From Scandinavium sp002470465 (GTDB lineage Bacteria; Pseudomonadota; Gammaproteobacteria; Enterobacterales; Enterobacteriaceae), in contig NZ_JBFLVD010000014.1 in assembly GCF_040750395.1 (NCBI RefSeq), positions 239,324 to 303,323 of the forward strand: a DNA stretch of 64,000 nucleotides, read 5' to 3'. Made by a program: the position numbers and the translations under genes. The notes under the pieces were generated by a model. The model saw only the letters and a program-made list of their open reading frames with translations. It had not been told where the DNA came from and ran no database searches. Positions 17,022 through 25,976 of the stretch are shown in pieces. The first letter of the stretch is position 1; each line of letters opens with the position of its first letter.

Positions 17022-17336
17022 TCAGATACCGGACTCAAGAATGCGGATTTCAGATTCCAGTACGTCGCCTTTAACTGCTTCACTCCACGCTTTCATGTGT
17101 GGAGTTTGCAGGTGGGCTTCAAGATGAGCAACGGTTTCCCACTGTTCGACCATGATGATGGAGTCCGGCGCGGTCGCCTGGAAGCTCACGCCTGCGGCGT
17201 GGTCAACCATTGGCGCGTAGCCGTGACAGCCTTCTTCCTTCAGCACGGTTGGAATAATTTTCGCGAACTGATCCAGTACGGCCTGACGGTGGTGCTGACC
17301 AGGACGGGTACGGATCTCAGCAATAACGGTTAACAT
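17022..17336 (-). CDS. ygiN: Quinol monooxygenase YgiN
   Basis: 104 residues, same length as E. coli YgiN and nearly the same sequence (MLTVIAEIRTRPGQHHRQAV; LKEEGCHGYAP; HLEAHLQTPHMKA). It is an ABM-domain (dimeric ferredoxin-like) protein that oxidises quinols such as menadiol, pairing with the quinone reductase MdaB to make a quinone redox cycle in the cytoplasm. It follows mdaB by 33 bp in one operon, as in E. coli. Confidence 0.97.
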   Translation of the reverse strand: MLTVIAEIRTRPGQHHRQAVLDQFAKIIPTVLKEEGCHGYAPMVDHAAGVSFQATAPDSIIMVEQWETVAHLEAHLQTPHMKAWSEAVKGDVLESEIRILESGI

Positions 17337-17369
17337 AATAAACGCACTCCTTTTTATGCAGGCCTTCAG

Positions 17370-17951
17370 TTAACCAAAAATCTCGCCAAGATGCTTGCGA
17401 TATTCTGCTACATAGCGCGGCACGTCCGGCATTTTGATCACGTCGTTGGCGATAAAGGTCGGCAGCGCTTCCATACCGAGGAACTGGTTAGCTTTATGGA
17501 AGGGCAGGTACACGCCGTCAACGCCCACGCCGTGGAAGAATTGGTTTTCTTCGGTGAAGGCTTCCATTGGTGCGTTCCAGGTCAGGGAAAGCATGTACTT
17601 TTTGCCCTGAATCAGGCCGCCGGAGCCATATTTTTTGCTGGCGTCAGAACGGGTACGGCCGTCGCTGGCGTACAGGGAGCCGTGACCTTCGGTGAATACG
17701 TCGTCAATGTACTTTTTCACGGTCCACGGCGCACCCATCCACCAGCCCGGCATCTGCCAGATAACCGCGTCGGCCCACAGGAAGTTTTGCACTTCGGCCT
17801 TCACGTCATAATCGCTGTCAGCACGCACAACACGGACTTCATGCCCGGCGTCGCGCAGGAAGCCGTCCGCGACCTCGGTCATGGTGTCGTTCAGCTGACC
17901 GTTGGAGTGACCAAATTTCTTACCGCCATTGATAATCAGGATCTTGCTCAT
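17370..17951 (-). CDS. mdaB: NADPH:quinone reductase MdaB
   Basis: 193 residues, flavodoxin-like fold of the NQO/MdaB family. Visible marks are MSKILIINGGKKFGHSNGQLN (FAD pyrophosphate region), the central WQMPGWWMGAPWTVKKYID and the GGLIQGKKYMLSLTWNAP segment. It reduces quinones by two electrons with NADPH, avoiding semiquinone radicals. It stands next to ygiN as in E. coli, and qseBC lies upstream on the same strand. Confidence 0.97.
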   Translation of the reverse strand: MSKILIINGGKKFGHSNGQLNDTMTEVADGFLRDAGHEVRVVRADSDYDVKAEVQNFLWADAVIWQMPGWWMGAPWTVKKYIDDVFTEGHGSLYASDGRTRSDASKKYGSGGLIQGKKYMLSLTWNAPMEAFTEENQFFHGVGVDGVYLPFHKANQFLGMEALPTFIANDVIKMPDVPRYVAEYRKHLGEIFG

Positions 17952-18056
17952 CGTTATTCCTCAGACAAATACGTTTGCCTTTAGTGTAACGCCGACGGCA
18001 TTGCGATGAAATTCGCAAAATGTGCAAAGTCTTTTGCTGTTTGAGCAATAATCGTT

Positions 18057-19406
18057 CTATCCGCTGACGCGCGCGATAAACCCGCCTTCCGGTGCATTGC
18101 TGAAGACCACGCTCATATGATGCAGGGCAGCGATGCGCTGGACGATGGAGAGTCCCAGACCGCTGCCGGGTTCATCCTGGCCCGGCGGGCGATAGAAGCG
18201 CTCGCCTATGCGGGCGAGGGCCTCGGGGCTGATGCCGGAGCCATTGTCGCGGACGGTAAAGCCGCGCGCATCCAGCGTTACGTCAATCGTGCTGCCGCGC
18301 GGGCTGTAGCGCACGGCGTTGTCGAGCAGATTGCGCACCAGCAGGCTTAGCAGCAGCGCCTGGCCTTTGCGTCGGACCTCAGGCGCAGTGATATGCAAAC
18401 GGACTTCAATCCTCGCCTGCTGCGCCGTGTGGTAGATATCCATCACCGAAGACTGCAGCAAATCGGCAAGCGAAAGCGTCTCCACGTCGTCGAGCTCCGC
18501 CAGCGAATCCAGACGCGACAGGGTTAACAGCTGCTCCACCAGGCGTGACGCGCGATCGATACCAAAGTGCAGCTGCGACAGCGCTTTCTCAAGGCTTGCC
18601 GGATCGTCCATCGAGAGCTGCGCCACTTCCGTCTGTACCTTCAGCGCGGTCAGCGGGCTGCGCAGCTCGTGGGCGGCATCGGAGGTGAAGCGTCGCTCGC
18701 GTACCATCATGTTATGGGAGCGGCTGAAAAGCTGGTTGAGGGCCTGTACCAGAGGGCGCACTTCTCCTGGTACACCCTCCGTGCTGAGCTGTTCGTCTGA
18801 GTCCGGCGTTCGACGTTGCAGCGTGCGGGCCAGCTTTTTTAACGGCGCGAGCTCACGGCTCAGCAGCAGGATGAGTAACAGCACCATCAAAGGCAACGCG
18901 ACCAGCCACGGCGTCAGCTGTGAAGTGACGATGTCCAGCGCCATCTCCTGACGGTAGTCCCATTCCTGACCAACGACGATACGGTATTTTTCATCGGCGG
19001 TGGTGAGCCACAGAAAACGCCATTCATCGTCGTCGTTTTTGATGCGGCCATCGTCGAACCCTTCCCGGCGATAGTGATAGGGAATATCGCGCCCGTTGTC
19101 GCCATCGTTCAACACCATCCGTCCGTCGGTGGTGAAAATAGCGAACGCCAGCGCATCGTCGTCGAGATGGCCGTGCTTAATTTTCTTTTTGGTGCGCAGC
19201 GCGGGCGTGGCGACATGCAGCTCATTGAAGTCCATCGCGCTCAGGCGCTTAGCGAACAGCATCTGCTGAGTATCGAACAGCTTGTCGAGCTTGTGGGTGG
19301 TTTGCTGCCAGGCGATAAAGCTGGCGCAGCTCCAGGCGACGAGCGTTAACAGGATAAACAGCAGCGTCAGGCGCAGGCGCAGACTCATATAGCGAAGGCG
19401 CTTCAT
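18057..19406 (-). CDS. qseC: Sensor histidine kinase QseC
   Basis: 449 residues. Two membrane helices (about 11-31 and 160-182) flank a periplasmic sensor domain. A HAMP-like segment follows, then the H box (SDAAHELRSPLTALKVQTEV), N box (LLVRNLLDNAVRYSPRG), and G boxes (VRDNGSGIS, GSGLGLSIV). QseC senses adrenergic/autoinducer-3 type signals in E. coli and phosphorylates or dephosphorylates QseB. Its start overlaps the qseB stop by 4 bp (ATGA), showing translational coupling. Confidence 0.96.
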   Translation of the reverse strand: MKRLRYMSLRLRLTLLFILLTLVAWSCASFIAWQQTTHKLDKLFDTQQMLFAKRLSAMDFNELHVATPALRTKKKIKHGHLDDDALAFAIFTTDGRMVLNDGDNGRDIPYHYRREGFDDGRIKNDDDEWRFLWLTTADEKYRIVVGQEWDYRQEMALDIVTSQLTPWLVALPLMVLLLILLLSRELAPLKKLARTLQRRTPDSDEQLSTEGVPGEVRPLVQALNQLFSRSHNMMVRERRFTSDAAHELRSPLTALKVQTEVAQLSMDDPASLEKALSQLHFGIDRASRLVEQLLTLSRLDSLAELDDVETLSLADLLQSSVMDIYHTAQQARIEVRLHITAPEVRRKGQALLLSLLVRNLLDNAVRYSPRGSTIDVTLDARGFTVRDNGSGISPEALARIGERFYRPPGQDEPGSGLGLSIVQRIAALHHMSVVFSNAPEGGFIARVSG

Positions 19407-20077
19407 TTGTCACCTGCGTTTGGTGAACCGAGGGTGTAGCCGATCCCATGTACGGTGCGAATAAAATGGCTGCCGAGCTTGCGGCGCAGGTGATGCACGT
19501 GAACCTCCACGGCGTTACTGGAGACATCGTCGTCCCAGTTATAGAGCTTTTCTTCTATTAATTTGCGCGGCAGCACGCGTCCGGCGTTGCGCATCAGCAG
19601 CTCAAGCAGGGCAAACTCTTTTGGCTTCAGCGTCAGGGGCTCGTCGTTCAGGGTTGCGGTCAGGCTGTCGGGGTTGAGCGTCAGCGGGCCGTGGCGCAGC
19701 GCGTTACTGGCCTGGCCGTGCACGCGGCGAATCAGCGCCTCCAGACGGGCGGCGACTTCAATCAGCGCGAACGGTTTGCAAAGATAGTCGTCGGCCCCGG
19801 CGCGCAGGCCTTCCACGCGTTGAGCCAGCGCGTCACGTGCGGTCAGAATCAGCACCGGCTCTTTGCGCCCCTGAGATCGCCATTCGCGCAGGATCTCCAG
19901 CCCATCCATGCCCGGCAGCGTGAGGTCGAGGATCACCGCATCATAGGGCGCGGTGTAGAGCGCCGCTTTCCCCTCTTCGCCGCGCGTAAACCAGTCCAGG
20001 GTGAAGCCCATTTTGACGAGCCCGGTCTTCAGCCCGTCGCCGATAAGCTTATCGTCTTCCACCAGTAAAATGCGCAT
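19403..20077 (-). CDS. qseB: Response regulator QseB (OmpR/PmrA family)
   Basis: 224 residues. The receiver begins MRILLVEDDKLIGDGL with the acidic pocket E7-D8-D9; the phosphoacceptor is D51 (ILDLTLPGMDG), and K100-region (LTARDA, LCKPF) is intact. A winged-helix C-terminal domain follows (SSNAVEVHVHHLRRKLG). ATG at 20077 is preferred over the upstream in-frame ATG at 20143 because the receiver begins there. It is divergent from ygiW and overlaps qseC. Its family binds PmrA-like direct repeats; such a site lies in the ygiW-qseB gap. Confidence 0.96.
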   Translation of the reverse strand: MRILLVEDDKLIGDGLKTGLVKMGFTLDWFTRGEEGKAALYTAPYDAVILDLTLPGMDGLEILREWRSQGRKEPVLILTARDALAQRVEGLRAGADDYLCKPFALIEVAARLEALIRRVHGQASNALRHGPLTLNPDSLTATLNDEPLTLKPKEFALLELLMRNAGRVLPRKLIEEKLYNWDDDVSSNAVEVHVHHLRRKLGSHFIRTVHGIGYTLGSPNAGDK

Positions 20078-20161
20078 CCTTACCTCTCGTTTGCCCCGAC
20101 GTCGAGGGTCAGTAAACCCGTGCGCGACGGCGGTGTACAGCATTAAATTTTCTTTTTTCGC

Positions 20162-20178
20162 CTTAAGAACTCGTTAAG
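20162..20178 (+). promoter_or_regulatory. PmrA/QseB-like direct-repeat operator between qseB and ygiW
   Basis: CTTAAG and GTTAAG are separated by five bases, the half-site and spacing pattern used by PmrA/QseB-type regulators. It lies immediately before a TTGACC -35-like hexamer (20181-20186) reading toward ygiW, so it is well placed for activation of ygiW or autoregulation of qseBC. Confidence 0.5.
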
Positions 20179-20228
20179 TATTGACCTGTTTAATGGGGGC
20201 CAGAGTCTACTCAAAGGGAGAAGTAATC

Positions 20229-20630
20229 ATGAAAAAAACCTTAGCAATAGCGGCCATTGTGGCCCTGATGTCAGCCCCGGCGTTTGCCGCCAATACCCAG
20301 GGCGGATTCAGCGGACCGGGCTCAACGGCGACCAGCAGCCAGAGCGGCGGTTTCGTCGGTCCGAACGGCACCGTCACCACCGTTGAGAAAGCAAAATCGA
20401 TGCGCGATGACGCATGGGTGACGCTGCGCGGCAACATCGTTGAGCGCCTGTCTGACGACACCTATACCTTCAAGGATTCGAGCGGCACCGTGAACGTGGA
20501 CATCAGCCATAAGCGCTGGAATGGCGTCACCGTTACGCCGAACGACGTGGTGGAAATTCAGGGTGAAGTCGACAAAGACTGGAACTCCGTTGAAATTGAC
20601 GTGAAGCAAATCAGCAAAGTCAGCAAATAA
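20229..20630 (+). CDS. ygiW: YgiW, periplasmic OB-fold (BOF) stress protein
   Basis: 133 residues. A clear signal peptide (MKKTLAIAAIVALMSAPAFAA) is followed by a glycine-rich linker with repeated GGFxGP motifs and an OB-fold domain (VTLRGNIVERLSDDTYTFKD; DVVEIQGEVDKDW). It is a small periplasmic protein linked in E. coli to peroxide and envelope stress. The start at 20229 has GGGAG nearby and begins the signal peptide. Transcribed divergently from qseBC, as in E. coli. Confidence 0.95.
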   Translation: MKKTLAIAAIVALMSAPAFAANTQGGFSGPGSTATSSQSGGFVGPNGTVTTVEKAKSMRDDAWVTLRGNIVERLSDDTYTFKDSSGTVNVDISHKRWNGVTVTPNDVVEIQGEVDKDWNSVEIDVKQISKVSK

Positions 20631-20713
20631 TCCTTCTGTGCCGCCGCTCCCGCGGTGGCGCTGTTTGCACCTCTGATACACTTGCGAAAGATCGGTCAGG
20701 ATTACCCTCGATC

Positions 20714-20996
20714 GTTCGGGCAAAGTTGGCCATCTGGACGAACCGCTGACGCTGGACAATCTCAGCAGCATGGCCTGGGATGACCCGGCCACGACGCCGC
20801 CGGAGGCGTTTCGCGGTCGGGCGGCACATCGGATCGCTTGATAACCTGTCGCAGACGGTCTGGTCGCTGTTTCGCGACTGGCTGCCGGGCAGCGGCGAAA
20901 CCCTGCGCGATGCGCCGGTGTTCTTCCATTACCTCAATTTCGTCAATGATGTACCGGAGCGAACTGCAAACGGATATCTCTTTGCCACTGGCGTAA
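20714..20996 (+). pseudogene. ygiV: Remnant of ygiV (GyrI-like/AraC-effector-domain regulator), frameshifted and deleted
   Basis: Pieces of E. coli YgiV can be read in order but in three frames. First, a segment like VAKFIMW (here AKLAIW) stops early. Second, MAWDDPATTPPEAFR appears in another frame. Third, VGRHIGSLDNLSQTVW and LFRDWLPGSGETLRDAPVFF follow, and the ending ELQTDISLPLA plus stop lies in yet another frame. The stretch between PEAFR and VGRHIGS is missing about 30 residues. YgiV sits between ygiW and parC in E. coli, which matches this place. The gene cannot make a working protein. Confidence 0.85.
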
Positions 20997-21131
20997 CGGC
21001 ACCATGCCGCAGCATTCCACCGCTGCGGCAAAACTGCTTATCTCCTGTGACTCAGCGCGACAGATAAGGTACTATCTGCGGCAATATTGCCCCCTGCATG
21101 GCCGGGCGAATTCGTTGAGGAATCACAATTA

Positions 21132-23396
21132 ATGAGCGATATGGCAGAGCGCCTTGCGCTACATGAGTTTACGGAAAAGGCGTACCTTGACTACTCCATG
21201 TACGTCATCATGGATCGCGCCTTGCCGTTTATCGGCGATGGCCTGAAGCCGGTCCAGCGTCGCATTGTCTATGCAATGTCCGAACTGGGGCTGAACGCCA
21301 GCGCCAAATTCAAAAAATCCGCCCGTACGGTCGGTGACGTGCTGGGTAAATACCACCCGCACGGCGACAGCGCCTGCTATGAAGCGATGGTGCTGATGGC
21401 GCAGCCGTTTTCCTATCGTTACCCGCTGGTCGACGGCCAGGGGAACTGGGGGGCGCCGGACGATCCGAAATCCTTCGCGGCGATGCGTTATACCGAATCG
21501 CGCCTGTCGAAATATGCCGAAGTGCTGCTGGGTGAACTTGGCCAGGGCACCGTGGACTGGCTGCCGAACTTCGACGGCACGCTGCAGGAGCCGCGCATGC
21601 TTCCGGCCCGCCTGCCGAATATTCTGCTGAACGGCACCACCGGCATTGCCGTCGGTATGGCGACGGATATTCCGCCGCACAACGTTCGCGAAGTGGCTCA
21701 GGCGGCCATCACGCTGATTGAAAAACCGAAAACCACCCTCGACGAACTGCTCGACATCGTGCAGGGGCCGGATTATCCAACCGAAGCAGAGATCATCACT
21801 TCGCGTGCCGATATCCGTAAAATTTACCAGAGCGGTCGCGGCTCCGTGCGTATGCGCGCGGTGTGGAAGAAAGAAGACGGTGCCGTGGTGATCACTGCGC
21901 TGCCGCATCAGGTTTCCGGTGCGCGCGTGCTGGAGCAAATCGCCAGCCAGATGCGCAACAAAAAGCTGCCGATGGTTGACGATCTGCGCGATGAATCAGA
22001 TCACGAAAATCCGACTCGCCTGGTGATTGTGCCGCGTTCCAACCGCGTGGACATGGATCAGGTGATGAACCATCTGTTCGCCACCACCGATCTGGAAAAA
22101 AGCTACCGTATCAACCTGAACATGATCGGCCTGGATAACCGTCCGCAGGTGAAAAACCTGCTGGAGATCCTCACCGAATGGCTGGCGTTCCGTCGTGATA
22201 CCGTCAGCCGCCGTCTGAACTACCGCCTGGAAAAAGTCCTCAAGCGCCTGCATATCCTCGAAGGTTTGCTGGTGGCGTTCCTCAACATCGACGAGGTGAT
22301 TGAGATCATTCGTACTGAGGATGAGCCGAAGCCGGCGCTGATGTCGCGCTTTGGCATCAGCGAAACTCAGGCTGAAGCGATCCTCGAACTGAAATTGCGC
22401 CACCTCGCCAAACTGGAAGAGGTAAAAATTCGCGGCGAGCAGAACGATCTTGAGAAAGAGCGCGATCAGATTCAGGCGATCCTCGCTTCCGATCGCAAAA
22501 TGAGCAACCTGCTGAAGAAAGAGCTGCAGGCTGACGCTGACGCCTTTGGCGACGACCGTCGTTCTCCGCTGCGCGAGCGCGAAGAAGCGAAGGCGATGAA
22601 CGAGCACGATATGCTGCCGTCTGAACCGGTCACCATTGTGCTGTCGCAGATGGGCTGGGTGCGCAGCGCCAAAGGCCATGATATCGACGCTAAAGGCCTG
22701 AGCTATAAAGCGGGAGACAGCTGGAAAGCGTCGGCGAAAGGCAAGAGTAATCAGCCGGTGGTGTTTGTCGACACCACGGGGCGCAGTTACGCCATTGACC
22801 CGATTACGCTGCCGTCAGCGCGCGGGCAGGGCGAGCCGCTCACCGGCAAGCTGACGCTGCCGCCGGGTGCCACCGTCGAGCATATGCTGATGGAAAATGA
22901 CGATCGGAAGCTGCTGATGGCCTCCGATGCCGGCTACGGTTTCGTCTGTACCTTCAACGACCTGGTTGCACGTAACCGCGCCGGGAAGACGCTCATCACC
23001 CTGCCGGAAAATGCGCAGGTGATGCCGCCGCTGGTGATCGAAGATGAGTCCGATATGCTGCTTGCCATCACCCAGGCAGGCCGCATGCTGATGTTCCCGC
23101 TGAGCGACCTGCCACAGCTGTCGAAAGGCAAGGGCAATAAGATCATCGGCATTCCTTCCGCCGATGCGGCGAAGGGCGCAGATGGCCTCGCGCATCTCTA
23201 CATCCTGCCGCCGCAAAGTACGCTGACGATTCATGTCGGAAAACGGAAGATCAAGCTGCGTCCGGAAGAGCTGCAAAAAGTGACCGGCGAGCGCGGTCGT
23301 CGCGGCACGCTGATGCGAGGCTTGCAGAAAATCGACCGTATCGACATTGATTCACCGCTGCGTCCTGCTGCGGGCGCGGGCGACAGCGAAGAGTAA
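21132..23396 (+). CDS. parC: DNA topoisomerase IV subunit A ParC
   Basis: 754 residues (E. coli 752). The start MSDMAERLALHEFTEKAYLD at 21132 matches the family; an upstream in-frame start adds unsupported residues. The breakage-reunion domain has the catalytic tyrosine Y120 (MRYTES). The quinolone-determining region reads HPHGDSACYE with S80 and E84, the susceptible form. The C-terminal beta-pinwheel domain follows from about residue 500. With ParE it decatenates daughter chromosomes using ATP. Confidence 0.98.
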   Translation: MSDMAERLALHEFTEKAYLDYSMYVIMDRALPFIGDGLKPVQRRIVYAMSELGLNASAKFKKSARTVGDVLGKYHPHGDSACYEAMVLMAQPFSYRYPLVDGQGNWGAPDDPKSFAAMRYTESRLSKYAEVLLGELGQGTVDWLPNFDGTLQEPRMLPARLPNILLNGTTGIAVGMATDIPPHNVREVAQAAITLIEKPKTTLDELLDIVQGPDYPTEAEIITSRADIRKIYQSGRGSVRMRAVWKKEDGAVVITALPHQVSGARVLEQIASQMRNKKLPMVDDLRDESDHENPTRLVIVPRSNRVDMDQVMNHLFATTDLEKSYRINLNMIGLDNRPQVKNLLEILTEWLAFRRDTVSRRLNYRLEKVLKRLHILEGLLVAFLNIDEVIEIIRTEDEPKPALMSRFGISETQAEAILELKLRHLAKLEEVKIRGEQNDLEKERDQIQAILASDRKMSNLLKKELQADADAFGDDRRSPLREREEAKAMNEHDMLPSEPVTIVLSQMGWVRSAKGHDIDAKGLSYKAGDSWKASAKGKSNQPVVFVDTTGRSYAIDPITLPSARGQGEPLTGKLTLPPGATVEHMLMENDDRKLLMASDAGYGFVCTFNDLVARNRAGKTLITLPENAQVMPPLVIEDESDMLLAITQAGRMLMFPLSDLPQLSKGKGNKIIGIPSADAAKGADGLAHLYILPPQSTLTIHVGKRKIKLRPEELQKVTGERGRRGTLMRGLQKIDRIDIDSPLRPAAGAGDSEE

Positions 23397-23551
23397 CTCC
23401 GATGCCCCTTCCTGCCGGAAGGGGCTATAAAATTTGCGGTAAACCGTTGTTAATTCGTGCGCTGCGATTAACAATAATCGGAAAAGGGTTCCGCAAGTCA
23501 TATCACCTGATCGATATATAACTCTAAGCGTTCAGGATCTCAGAGGTAGCT

Positions 23552-24292
23552 ATGCTATTGATTTTTCGCGCAATCATCGTTGTCATTTACTGCATCCTGG
23601 TGTGCGTTTTTGGCTGCATTTATTGTCTGTTTAGCCCACGTAATCCAAAACACGTCGCGACCTTTGGTCATATGTTCGGTCGACTGGCGCCCGTTTTTGG
23701 CCTGAAAGTCGAAAAACGTTTGCCGCAAGGGTATGAAAACTTCGGTAACGCCATCTATATCGGCAACCATCAGAACAACTACGATATGGTGACGGCCTCC
23801 AACATCGTGCTGCCGCCAACGGTGACCGTAGGCAAAAAAAGCCTGCTGTGGATCCCGTTCTTCGGTCAGCTTTACTGGCTGACGGGCAACCTGCTTATCG
23901 ATCGTAATAACCGCGCGAAAGCACATGGCACCATTGCCGAAGTGGTTAATGCCTTTAATAAGCGCAAAATTTCCTTCTGGATGTTCCCGGAAGGCACCCG
24001 CAGCCGCGGCCGCGGCCTGCTGCCGTTTAAAACCGGGGCGTTCCATGCCGCTATTGCCGCAGGCGTGCCGATTGTGCCGGTGTGCGTGTCCAACACGTCG
24101 AACAAAATCAACCTCAACCGCTTCAATAACGGGCTGGTGATCGTTGAGATGCTGCCGCCGATTGATACCAGTACCTGGGGTAAAGATCAGGTTCGCGCCC
24201 TCGCCACGCACTGCCGTGAAATGATGAAGGCGAAAATCGCTGAACTCGACCAGGAAGTGGCTGAGCGCGAAGCGGCGAATAAGAAAAAGTAA
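23552..24292 (+). CDS. plsC: 1-acyl-sn-glycerol-3-phosphate acyltransferase PlsC
   Basis: 246 residues, as E. coli PlsC. A membrane helix (about 3-28) is followed by the acyltransferase motifs NHQNNYD (H73, D78) and FPEGTRSRGRG, then VPIVPVCVS. It adds the second acyl chain to lysophosphatidic acid to make phosphatidic acid at the inner membrane. It lies 155 bp after parC, with an inverted repeat (ccccttcc/ggaagggg, about 23403-23422) in between. Confidence 0.97.
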   Translation: MLLIFRAIIVVIYCILVCVFGCIYCLFSPRNPKHVATFGHMFGRLAPVFGLKVEKRLPQGYENFGNAIYIGNHQNNYDMVTASNIVLPPTVTVGKKSLLWIPFFGQLYWLTGNLLIDRNNRAKAHGTIAEVVNAFNKRKISFWMFPEGTRSRGRGLLPFKTGAFHAAIAAGVPIVPVCVSNTSNKINLNRFNNGLVIVEMLPPIDTSTWGKDQVRALATHCREMMKAKIAELDQEVAEREAANKKK

Positions 24293-24379
24293 ACGTGTTA
24301 CCAGGCTGCTCTGCGCTGGCCTGCCACGCTGTTTGGGAACGGTTTCCCTCTATTTAGCAGTTTGTCTCATGGAGTTTAT

Positions 24380-25792
24380 ATGTCACTCAGTCGGCGTCAG
24401 TTTATTCAGGCATCCGGAATTGCGCTTTGTGCTGGCGCCGTGCCGCTGAGGGCAAATGCGGCGGGCCAGCAGCCTGCATTGCCCATCCCTCCGCTTCTGG
24501 AATCACGGCGTGGACAGCCGCTGTTCCTGACGCTACAGCGTACGCACTGGTCTTTCACCCAGGGCACACGAGCGCCGGTGTGGGGCGTGAACGGACGCTA
24601 TCTGGGGCCGACGATCCGCGTCTGGAGCGGCGATGACGTCAAGCTTATCTACAGCAATCGCCTGACGGAAAACGTGGCGATGACCGTTCGTGGCTTGCAG
24701 GTGCCGGGCCCGCTGATTGGCGGTGCGGCGCGTATGATGTCGCCGAACGCGGACTGGGCGCCGGTACTGCCGATTCGCCAGAGCGCCTCCACGCTCTGGT
24801 ATCAGGCGAACACGCCTAACCATATGGCGCAGCAGGTCTATAACGGCCTCGCCGGAATGTGGCTGGTAGAAGACGACGTGAGTAAGTCCTTACCTATTCC
24901 GAATCACTACGGCGTGGACGATTTTCCCGTCATCATTCAGGACAAGCGCCTGGATAACTTTGGCGCGCCGGAATACAGCGAGCCGGGCAGCGGCGGCTTC
25001 GTCGGCGATACGCTGCTGGTGAACGGTGCGCAGAGCCCGTATGTCGAAGTTTCGCGCGGCTGGGTGCGTTTGCGCCTGCTGAACGCCTCAAACTCTCGTC
25101 GCTATCTGCTGCAGATGAGCGACGGGCGGGCGCTGCACGTGATCTCGGGCGATCAGGGCTTCCTGCCCGCACCGGTATCCGTCAAACAGCTTTCACTGGC
25201 GCCGGGCGAGCGTCGTGAAATTCTGGTCGATATGACCAACGGTGACGAAGTGTCGATCACCTGCGGTGAAGCGGCGAGCATCGTTGACCGTATTCGCGGC
25301 TTCTTCGAGCCGTCGAGCATTCTGATTTCCACTCTGGTGCTGACGCTGCGCCCGACCGGGCTGCTGCCGCTGGTGACCGACAGCCTGCCGATGCGCCTGC
25401 TGCCGGAAGAGATTCTGACCGGCACGCCTGTTCGCAGCCGCGACTTCACGCTCAATGACGATCCGGGCATCAACGGTCAGCTCTGGGATCCGCAGCGCAT
25501 CGACGTGACCGCGCAGCAGGGCTCGTGGGAACGCTGGACGCTGCGCGCCGATAGCCCGCAGTCGTTCCATATTGAAGGCGTGATGTTCCAGATCCGCAAC
25601 GTAAACGGTGCGATGCCGTTCCCGGAAGACCGTGGCTGGAAAGATACGGTCTGGGTCGATGGGCAGGTCGAGCTGCTGGTGTACTATGGCCAGCCGTCGT
25701 GGCCACACTTCCCGTTCCAGTTCTCCAGCCAGACGCTGGAGCTGGCCGACCGCGGGTCTATCGGGCAGATACTGGTGAACCCGGCGCCTTAA
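24380..25792 (+). CDS. ftsP: Cell division protein FtsP (SufI)
   Basis: 470 residues, multicopper-oxidase-like fold without the full copper ligand set, as in E. coli FtsP. A twin-arginine signal (SRRQFIQASGIALCAG) sends the folded protein to the periplasm, where it protects the divisome under stress. The start at 24380 has GGAG at the right distance and begins the Tat signal; an in-frame ATG at 24362 is less likely. Downstream of plsC in the same direction. Confidence 0.96.
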   Translation: MSLSRRQFIQASGIALCAGAVPLRANAAGQQPALPIPPLLESRRGQPLFLTLQRTHWSFTQGTRAPVWGVNGRYLGPTIRVWSGDDVKLIYSNRLTENVAMTVRGLQVPGPLIGGAARMMSPNADWAPVLPIRQSASTLWYQANTPNHMAQQVYNGLAGMWLVEDDVSKSLPIPNHYGVDDFPVIIQDKRLDNFGAPEYSEPGSGGFVGDTLLVNGAQSPYVEVSRGWVRLRLLNASNSRRYLLQMSDGRALHVISGDQGFLPAPVSVKQLSLAPGERREILVDMTNGDEVSITCGEAASIVDRIRGFFEPSSILISTLVLTLRPTGLLPLVTDSLPMRLLPEEILTGTPVRSRDFTLNDDPGINGQLWDPQRIDVTAQQGSWERWTLRADSPQSFHIEGVMFQIRNVNGAMPFPEDRGWKDTVWVDGQVELLVYYGQPSWPHFPFQFSSQTLELADRGSIGQILVNPAP

Positions 25793-25888
25793 CCCTCACC
25801 CGGCCCTTTCTCTCTGGAAAGGAGAGGGAGAAAATCCGGCAGATACTGTTCCCTCGCCCCTTTGGGGAGAGGGTTAGGGTGAGGGGAA
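25793..25888. repeat. Palindromic intergenic repeat, CCCTCWCCC family, copy 1
   Basis: The sequence starts ccctcaccc just after the ftsP stop and ends gggtgagggg, with inner blocks rich in ccctttctc and gggagaggg, making a long imperfect hairpin. A second copy of the same type lies at 37549-37648. Such elements are common between genes in Enterobacter-like genomes. Confidence 0.7.
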
Positions 25889-25976
25889 AAATTGCATCTC
25901 ACCCTTCAATTCCCCTATAAAACCAGCGTATAATCGCCGCCTTTTGATGTCTCTTTTTTAACCACCCGGAAGCACT

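Noticed and set aside
16779..17333. Long open frame on the plus strand across ygiN
   Set aside because: It is the antisense shadow of ygiN, which matches a known protein at full length.
20780..21067. 95-codon frame upstream of parC as an intact small gene
   Set aside because: Its middle matches YgiV, but its start and end do not; it is part of the ygiV pseudogene.
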